Assembly (NCBI GenBank): GCA_027578815.1
Contig: JANBTH010000704.1
Location: forward strand, 1 to 12,477
Direction: 5' to 3'
DNA length: 12,477 nt
DNA from: Coemansia sp. RSA 1804
Lineage: Eukaryota > Kickxellomycota > Kickxellomycetes > Kickxellales > Kickxellaceae
The notes below the pieces were generated by a model. That model had not been told where the DNA came from. It searched no databases and saw nothing but the letters and a program-made list of their open reading frames with translations. Shown in pieces: positions 7,928 through 12,477 of this stretch. The stretch's first letter is position 1. Each line of letters starts with the position of its first letter. Both the position numbers and the translations under genes were made by a program.

Positions 7928-8706
7928 CAAATCTATGACAATTTATATAAAACATAAAAAATATAACCACAAATTAAAAATTTCTGTAAGCGGTGTACAA
8001 AATTAATGGTAGCAATATGTAACCTTAAAGTAATTTAAAAACTGTTACAACAGTTTGTTGCTATCTAATTAACAGCATCTCTTTTACATAATTAAGCAAC
8101 ACATATCAACATATTATTTTAAAAATCTATAGCTTATTTTAATTATTGGTTCAAAAAATAAATAGAAAAAGCTGACCAAGTCAACGTTATTGCAACAATT
8201 TCTTGAGTTACTGTAAATAGTTTACACTTTTTTGCAAAGCTTACAACACGTAGAGGTTTTAATGTTTGATTTTTGTTGTGGCAACCTTGCTTTTATTATA
8301 TCTTTAGTGGATTAAATAAAATACAAAAATAAGTCAATAAGCGTGAAAATTCAATTAACAAATTAAAGCAAAATTTTGTAATTGGATACTAACCTCCCTT
8401 CCAAATCCCTTCCAAAAAGACAAAATGCGCGGTAAATTAATATAGCAGATTTTGACATTATACCCACTATATTACATTGTACGCAGCTAATAAAAGGTAG
8501 GTGTGACCATTTCTGAAATGCTTTCCTAATGTGCTTGTTAAACATGATAATATCATTTAAACAGATAATACAAATTATGTGTTTAATCAGTTATTTAATA
8601 TGATATGCACTTAATTGCATTACAAATAACTATATTTAGACGTATAAATTGCGGTTAATGAATATAATATGATATACGTGTGCTTTAAAATTTTTCATTG
8701 AAGACG
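7928..8706. other. Spacer between copy A and copy B genes
   Basis: AT-rich with no gene seen. Unit A ends near 8025. Then come about 190 nt without a clear match elsewhere, including a perfect 8-bp palindrome pair (8039-8056). Unit B starts near 8216 with the CAACACGTAGA block (8245-8255), followed by the upstream blocks around 8484-8537 and 8594-8610. Confidence 0.6.
8039..8056. repeat. Perfect inverted repeat AAACTGTT-AC-AACAGTTT
   Basis: An 8-bp perfect stem with a 2-nt centre lies 14 nt after the end of unit A. It could be a protein-binding dyad or a mark of the duplication junction. It has no counterpart after unit B. Confidence 0.55.
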
Positions 8707-8713
8707 TATAAAA
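8707..8713 (+). promoter_or_regulatory. TATAAAA box of copy B
   Basis: TATAAAA lies 92 nt before the copy B ATG, aligned with the boxes of copies A and C. Confidence 0.75.
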
Positions 8714-8798
8714 GGTTAACAATTTTATGTGTTTTCCATCGTTTTCATTATTACCATCTACATTCCATTAACACTTTGCAATTACAGAATAATATAAA

Positions 8799-8984
8799 AT
8801 GACTGATAATAAAAGTTCAACAGACTATTCCAGCACCGTTAGAAGGATTGAGGATAACCCTAAAGCTTTAAAACTAGTTACCCAGTCAATAGATAAGAGA
8901 GCTGCTAAACTAGCCAAAGGAAATACCCAACAATCCACTTCTGCCAATACGGAAGAAAAATCCTATTTTTTGCGCTTAAATTGA
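8799..8984 (+). CDS. Small basic hydrophilic protein, copy B, 61 aa
   Basis: ATG at 8799 to TGA at 8982. It begins MTDNKSSTDYSSTVRRIEDN, has DKRAAKLAKG at 32-41 and reaches NTEEKS at residue 55, where copy A stops. Here the TAA of copy A is TAT, and translation continues for six residues (YFLRLN) to a TGA. That TGA is also in frame in copy A, downstream of its own stop. The added tail is hydrophobic, unlike the rest. Replacements relative to copy A are mostly non-synonymous (about 26 replaced against 7 synonymous codons by hand count), while the ends are conserved. There is no signal peptide, membrane segment or cysteine. Function is unknown. Confidence 0.65.
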   Translation: MTDNKSSTDYSSTVRRIEDNPKALKLVTQSIDKRAAKLAKGNTQQSTSANTEEKSYFLRLN

Positions 8985-8993
8985 CCTTCTTCC

Positions 8994-9094
8994 TGCTCGG
9001 CAATATTTATTGCTAATAAATGTGTATAATGCATGTTTCTAGTTTTAATTCTGGTTGGTATACTACATTAGCAATGTAGCGCACTTTTATTAGC
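8994..9094 (+). promoter_or_regulatory. Conserved 3' block of copy B
   Basis: This is the counterpart of 7796-7897 at about 90% identity. It carries an AATAAA at 9015-9020 where copy A has AACAAA, and a second AATAAA follows at 9125-9130. It includes the same small GCAAT/ATTGC hairpin. Confidence 0.6.
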
Positions 9095-10109
9095 TACCTT
9101 GCCGGGTACTGTTTTAAAGAAATGAATAAATGTATGGCAATCTACAAATATCATAGGAAATATAAACTGAAAGTAAAAAATATTGTGAGCAGTGTAAAAA
9201 GTTGGTGGTTGCATTATGCAACCTCATATTCAATTTTTCTTATATAATTATTTTACAAGGCCTGGTGCCAGGGGTGGGTGCATAGATAATTCTTACCACG
9301 CCCCACGTCCAGATTAACTAGTTGGAATTTACAGATTATGTAGCCAATGCTGCATCTGTGCTAAATAACAAAGTTGGCATTTTTAGTACTGGCAATTAAT
9401 ACTTTTCACGTTATCAACTGTTTTTTCTATTGGAAAACTGCATCTACTAGTTAACATAAAGATTTTAATGGCTAAGACAAGAGTTTACCCTATGACGCAT
9501 GACGGGAATTTTTCTGCTAATTGGTTTTCTATTGTCTTTTTAATATGTAGCCATCTAACTCTTACTCGCCATTGCCAAAGCGGCATTTCTTTACGTGAAC
9601 AATACAGTAGAGGTTTTTTTATTTAATTAAACTTTGCTGCAAAGCATGCTTGCACTTATTATACTATTCAAACATTTTTCTTGTTTTAATTTTACTGTTG
9701 GTTAATTAAATAGCAATAGCTATAAAACAGAAATTAATCTGAAAATTGAAAATAGGGATACAATCAAAAAATAAAGAGAAACAGAGGATACAATAAATGA
9801 TTAAGGCGGCCTTTCTGCCTTGATTGTACAATATTGCTAAGTGAAAAGCTAATGAAAGATATGTGTGGCCATATCAGAAACGTATCTAATTATGTTTATT
9901 ACATATGGCTATAAAGTGTGAACAATTAAATTTGTTACAAATTTTTAATTAATGTAAAAATTTTTTGCTAACCACATTCTAGCGTTTAATAAAATAATTA
10001 ATATGATACACATAATTTACATGCAACTATATTCAGACATGAATTGCAAATAATTAATATAATATATAATACATGAGCTCTAAAATTAAAATAATTCCTA
10101 TTAAAGGCA
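9095..10109. other. Spacer between copy B and copy C genes
   Basis: No gene is seen. Unit B ends near 9224. A GC-rich islet at 9259-9310 stands out in the AT-rich surroundings and includes a CCTGG-TG-CCAGG hairpin at 9261-9272. TTAACTAGT (9315-9323) and ACTAGTTAA (9447-9455) form a 9-bp inverted pair. Unit C homology starts near 9597. A 9-bp stem (with G-T pairs) and 9-nt loop lies at 9799-9825. Upstream blocks shared with A and B appear around 9847-9895 and 9995-10012. Confidence 0.55.
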
Positions 10110-10116
10110 TATAAAA
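10110..10116 (+). promoter_or_regulatory. TATAAAA box of copy C
   Basis: TATAAAA lies 97 nt before the copy C ATG. It sits about 114 nt after the shared AATATGATA block, the same spacing as in A and B. Confidence 0.75.
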
Positions 10117-10206
10117 GGCTCGTGGTCTTCCTGCGTTTTCTGTATTATTATAGTTTTTATTCATCTATATTATATCGACACTCTGCAAACTACAAAAAAT
10201 ATAAAC

Positions 10207-10374
10207 ATGAGCGATACTCGGGGTTTATCAAAAGAAGATTATGATAAAGCGGATAGAGTGGCCGGAAAAGTTTGGCATGCTATTAATCAGATGAAAGGAA
10301 AAAGCGGTAAACCTAAAGGCAGTGAAGTTAAGCCCCAACAATTCTCCTCCGCCACTGCAAATGGGAGCACTTGA
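10207..10374 (+). CDS. Small basic hydrophilic protein, copy C, 55 aa
   Basis: ATG at 10207 to TGA at 10372. The peptide starts MSDTRGLSKEDYDKADRVAG, continues KVWHAINQMKGKSGKPKG and ends ATANGST. It is basic in the middle, hydrophilic and without cysteine. It is exactly as long as the shared part of copy B and keeps M-x-D at the start and QQ-x-x-SA at 44-49, but has few other identities. Assignment to the family rests on its position in a homologous unit with the same TATA box and leader. A pyrimidine tract ending in GCAG (10401-10416) shortly after the stop could be a splice acceptor, with GTAAAC at 10307 as a weak donor. Splicing would replace the C-terminus, but the unspliced length fits the family better. 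Function is unknown. Confidence 0.6.
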   Translation: MSDTRGLSKEDYDKADRVAGKVWHAINQMKGKSGKPKGSEVKPQQFSSATANGST

Positions 10375-11012
10375 TTGATGCAATTGATTTGGCTGATCTC
10401 TTGTTTTCTTTGGCAGTGTTTCTTAAAACAGTTGTCTTTCTAAGCATTGTTTGAATAGAAAATGAGCTTGAAATTTAATAAGAAAAAGTAGGCGGTGTTT
10501 GATTGCGAGTGGGTGTAGGAATGAGTTAACAAAGGACTTGCAAGAATCAGATGTGCGTAATGATGTAGAAGAGAAACATGAAATAGAAAGCAGAAATAAG
10601 CAGTTAATTCAGATAATCAAACAAATTATTAAAAAGCAATCCATGTGACCAGGTAAATTGGCTAAAAAGTCCCAACATAGTTCTGCGATATTGTGGCTTC
10701 TTCTCTGACGCAAAGAGATAATACGAAACAACCTGGTCGCAGATAGAAAAAAGAGGTTGTTAATGATGATAGTTGAAAATAAAATTAGACATAGCAATTA
10801 ATCAAATAAGATGGAATGCTCATTGTAGATTTTCTTTTACATTTATGTTGGACAATGTCTAATTTCATGGGAGATGCCGATTATCCGTCTACTGGTTCTT
10901 TTTGAAAATTTCTTTAAAGAGGCTAAATCTGGTTATTTGTGCAATTACAAAGTAAAAAAGTAAAAAAAAATTGAAGAATAAATAGATGAGATGCGAACAG
11001 CAATAACCCACA
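10375..11012. other. Spacer between copy C and the Cys-rich ORF
   Basis: No gene can be called. The plus frame 10472-10648 is open for 58 codons without an ATG near its start. Its later part reads like a charged helix (DVRNDVEEKHEIESRNKQ, then LIQIIKQIIKK). The opposite strand also has a 62-codon frame (10797-10609). AATAAA at 10778-10783 could end the copy C transcript. From 10950 the strand becomes A-rich, as in a promoter. Confidence 0.5.
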
Positions 11013-11019
11013 TATAAAA
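11013..11019 (+). promoter_or_regulatory. TATAAAA box before the Cys-rich ORF
   Basis: TATAAAA is followed by an A/C/G-rich, T-poor leader that resembles a fungal 5' UTR. It lies 179 nt before the ATG at 11192. Confidence 0.6.
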
Positions 11020-11031
11020 AGGAAGAGAAGA

Positions 11032-11136
11032 ATGGAGGACAGAAACAAAAAGAACACCAACCCCTTCTTCACCTCAACAAAGCAAGAAAGTCCTCCCACT
11101 CCATTTGAGCAAGACAATTACAGCAGACAAGCATAG
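11032..11136 (+). CDS. Possible 34-codon upstream ORF
   Basis: ATG at 11032 to TAG at 11134 encodes a polar 34-residue peptide that begins MEDRNKKNTNPFF and ends NYSRQA. It starts only 19 nt after the TATA box, so it may lie at or before the transcription start. If transcribed it would precede the Cys-rich ORF by 55 nt in another frame and could act as a regulatory uORF. A chance ORF in a T-poor leader is equally likely. Confidence 0.25.
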   Translation: MEDRNKKNTNPFFTSTKQESPPTPFEQDNYSRQA

Positions 11137-11191
11137 CATAAACAAGTAGACCACCCCATCAAATACTATCCAAGTTTAACCAGTACCGACT

Positions 11192-11374
11192 ATGTGCATT
11201 ACTCCTTGTAAAAATTGCAATACAAATAATACCTCCGATTACTGTATAAAGATTGATTATCCTAACATGGCTTGTAAACGGTATGATCCAATCAAAAACT
11301 GTAATAAGTGCCTATTAAATAAGAAATATCCACCAATGAAACCAGAAGTGAATCTAATGTCGGGCATGCGATGA
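11192..11374 (+). CDS. Small cysteine-rich protein, 60 aa
   Basis: ATG at 11192 to TGA at 11372. It begins MCITPCKNCNTNNTSDYC. Cysteines lie at 2, 6, 9, 18, 28, 37 and 40, giving CxxxCxxC near the start and CxxC (37-40) in the second half. There is no signal peptide, so this is probably a cytosolic or nuclear metal-binding or zinc-knuckle-like peptide rather than a secreted disulfide protein. The C-terminal third is Lys/Pro-rich and cysteine-free. A TATA box 179 nt upstream, a leader-like sequence and two overlapping AATAAA signals just after the stop support a real gene. Codon use is AT-rich like the neighbouring small ORFs. It shows no similarity to copies A-C. The family is not recognised. 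Confidence 0.55.
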   Translation: MCITPCKNCNTNNTSDYCIKIDYPNMACKRYDPIKNCNKCLLNKKYPPMKPEVNLMSGMR

Positions 11375-11656
11375 GCGAGCTCGTGAATAAATAAAGCTCA
11401 TGTCCGATTACTTGTAAAGCAGGCACGATAAAGGAGAAAAAGTAAGGAAAGTAGGAATCTGGTGAAGAAACATTGTTGTGTTTTCTCTTGTCTGTGGTAC
11501 TTGGATCCTTAGCACATTTAGACAGTTTTTTGTTTCATGTCTAGCAAATGCAGTTGTTTACAAGTGCGTGTGAGATAAATAAATAAGTAGTCTAGGGAAA
11601 CAAAAAAGCAAACTAACAAAAGCATAATCAACATAAAGAAGTTATTTCCATTCACA
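11375..11656. other. Convergent spacer between the Cys-rich ORF and the Cdc4-like gene
   Basis: This 282-bp spacer holds the 3' ends of two converging genes. Plus-strand AATAAA hexamers occur at 11386-11395 and again in an AAATAAATAA run near 11576-11586. No clear AATAAA is seen on the minus strand for the WD40 gene. Confidence 0.5.
11386..11395 (+). terminator. Overlapping AATAAA signals of the Cys-rich ORF
   Basis: AATAAATAAA contains two overlapping AATAAA hexamers starting 12 nt after the stop codon. Confidence 0.6.
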
Positions 11657-12477
11657 TTACACGCCAAAATCCATGACCTCAAAGTAGGTAACGTCGTTGC
11701 GATTGACGGCGGCCACGCAGCGGCGGTTGTCAAAGCGGACTTGCCAGACGCTGGTCAGATTGGACAGCAGGTTCCGCACGAACTGGCCGGTGCGCGCGTC
11801 CCAGAGCTTCAGCGTCGAGTCGGCGCCGCTGACCATTTTGATGCCGTCGTTCTGGAAGCACGTGATGGCGTTGGTGTGCTGCTGCATCACGTGGCGCTCG
11901 GTGTGCACTAGATCGGCGAGCTCCACGGGACGCGATCCGCCGCCACCGGTGGTAGCGGAAGGAGAAGAAGCAGCGAGCGAGAGGTCCTGGCTCCGGGTCT
12001 GCGCATGCGATTGGTTCTGGTTCTGCAGCTGCTGGTGCTGCTGCTGGAGGATCAGGAGCTGCTGGTGGTGGATCTGGTCGTTCGCGCGCTGCTGCACCTG
12101 CAGCTGCTGCATCAGATGCGCCTGCTGGATGTTGCCGGCCTGCTGGGCAGTCATGGTGGCCTGCGCAGCAAACAGATTGCTGCCGGGCGCTGGCGCCAGC
12201 GCCGATCTGCGCACAGAGACGGAATCGCCGGCAATGCTGCTGAACGGGCGCTGCGCAACAGCAGGCGCGGCAGAGCGCTGCGCGGCCTTGATTGGGTGGT
12301 CCCAGATGCGCAGCGTGGTGTCGGCGCCGCCCGAGACAAGCGTATCGTGCTTCAGCGACAGAAGACCAACCAGCGTCAGATGGCCGCGGCAGATGCGCAG
12401 GCACAGCCCGGTGTCCCAGTCCCACACGCGGATGGTGCCGTCCATTGATCCGGACATGATCAGATGCATGTCGGGAT
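11657..12477 (-). CDS. cdc4: Cdc4/Pop1-family F-box WD40 protein, C-terminal part (partial)
   Basis: This minus-strand frame is open from the window edge to TAA at 11659-11657. The Met at 12469 is internal: the frame continues upstream without a stop and the domain is cut there. Numbering from that Met, WD repeats show SGSMDGTIRVWD (6-17), a GH dipeptide (29-30), LVSGGADTTLRIWD (44-57), ITCFQNDGIKMVSGADSTLKLWD (202-224) and the closing strand VWQVRFDNRRCVAAVNRN (241-258), ending VMDFGV. The tail from ITCFQ to DFG is the hallmark of Cdc4/Pop1/Fbw7. These proteins are SCF ubiquitin-ligase substrate receptors that bind phosphodegrons of cell-cycle proteins in the nucleus. The F-box and first blades lie beyond the window. 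An insert of about 130 residues (61-190), with Gln-rich and Ser/Gly stretches, separates two blades. GC-rich codons contrast with the AT-rich DNA beside it. Confidence 0.9.
   Translation of the reverse strand, partial: PDMHLIMSGSMDGTIRVWDWDTGLCLRICRGHLTLVGLLSLKHDTLVSGGADTTLRIWDHPIKAAQRSAAPAVAQRPFSSIAGDSVSVRRSALAPAPGSNLFAAQATMTAQQAGNIQQAHLMQQLQVQQRANDQIHHQQLLILQQQHQQLQNQNQSHAQTRSQDLSLAASSPSATTGGGGSRPVELADLVHTERHVMQQHTNAITCFQNDGIKMVSGADSTLKLWDARTGQFVRNLLSNLTSVWQVRFDNRRCVAAVNRNDVTYFEVMDFGV

Larger units (their letters stand above)
7029..8025 (+). repeat. Tandem unit A (about 1 kb) of a three-copy duplication
   Basis: It aligns collinearly with 8216-9224: upstream blocks, TATA box, leader, small CDS, 3' block and the AACCT end. 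The start-to-ATG distance is 577 in A and 582 in B. Identity is uneven, highest in the leader and just after the CDS. The boundaries are by eye and approximate. Confidence 0.85.
8216..9224 (+). repeat. Tandem unit B (about 1 kb) of a three-copy duplication
   Basis: It is collinear with unit A over its whole length and with unit C up to the CDS. The ATG-to-ATG period is 1192 from A to B and 1408 from B to C; the larger step is due mainly to a longer B-C spacer. Confidence 0.85.
9597..10374 (+). repeat. Unit C, most diverged copy of the triplication
   Basis: It matches units A and B through the GTAGAGG block (9607), the upstream blocks, the TATA box and the leader (ACTCTGCAA against ACTTTGCAA). 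Similarity fades within the CDS, and no counterpart of the conserved 3' block follows it. Confidence 0.7.

Noticed and set aside
9799..9825. Hairpin with 9-bp stem (including G-T pairs) and 9-nt loop
   Set aside because: The stem is short, has no T-run and has no counterpart in units A and B; bacterial-type terminators are not expected here.
10609..10797. 62-codon minus-strand frame
   Set aside because: It is T-rich and hydrophobic by composition, has no supporting promoter or poly(A) context, and overlaps an equally weak plus-strand frame.
11730..12448. Long frames on both strands overlapping the WD40 gene
   Set aside because: They are rich in Arg/Ala/Pro or Leu as expected from reading a GC-rich Q-rich gene in other phases; only the 11657 frame carries WD repeats.
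1..12477. tRNA, rRNA, CRISPR array, transposase or integrase genes
   Set aside because: No A/B-box pair with a cloverleaf, no rRNA-like conserved core, no regularly spaced short repeats and no transposase or reverse transcriptase motifs were seen on either strand.

Overview
The window looks like nuclear DNA from a fungus. A Cdc4/Pop1-type F-box WD40 protein, a secreted CAP protein with a Kex2-like site, an SH3-domain protein and a Myb/SANT protein sit among AT-rich spacers with TATAAAA boxes and AATAAA signals. There are no Shine-Dalgarno-like operon arrangements, and the recognisable genes read as single exons. I cannot place it to genus. An early-diverging fungus (for example Kickxellomycotina-like) or a yeast-like fungus would both fit, and this is inference only.

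Layout from left to right. Positions 305-1 (minus) hold the start of a multipass membrane protein that runs off the edge. A 1.7 kb divergent spacer follows. At 2050-2991 (plus) is a secreted CAP/SCP-domain protein. It converges on an SH3-domain protein at 3732-3250 (minus). A 2.5 kb T/C-rich spacer (3733-6228) may hide exons of a membrane protein. At 6229-6909 (plus) is a glutamine-rich Myb/SANT protein.

From about 7029 to 10374 there is a tandem triplication of a roughly 1 kb unit. Each copy carries a TATA box, a conserved leader and a short basic, hydrophilic protein of 53-61 residues (ATGs at 7607, 8799 and 10207). A cysteine-rich 60-residue ORF with its own TATA box and AATAAA follows at 11192-11374. 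It converges on the C-terminal part of a Cdc4-family WD40 protein (12477-11657, minus), which carries a long glutamine-rich insert between propeller blades.

The most unusual part is the AT-rich block 6910-11640 with its small-protein family. By hand count, the sequence just 3' of copies A and B is about 90% identical, while the coding parts are only about 67% identical in nucleotides and 51% in residues. Promoter and leader architecture is kept in all three copies. This suggests a family whose proteins have changed quickly while transcript control sequences stayed constant, or a locus whose function lies partly in RNA. I do not recognise the family, and no shared pathway between these genes and their neighbours can be read from the sequence.
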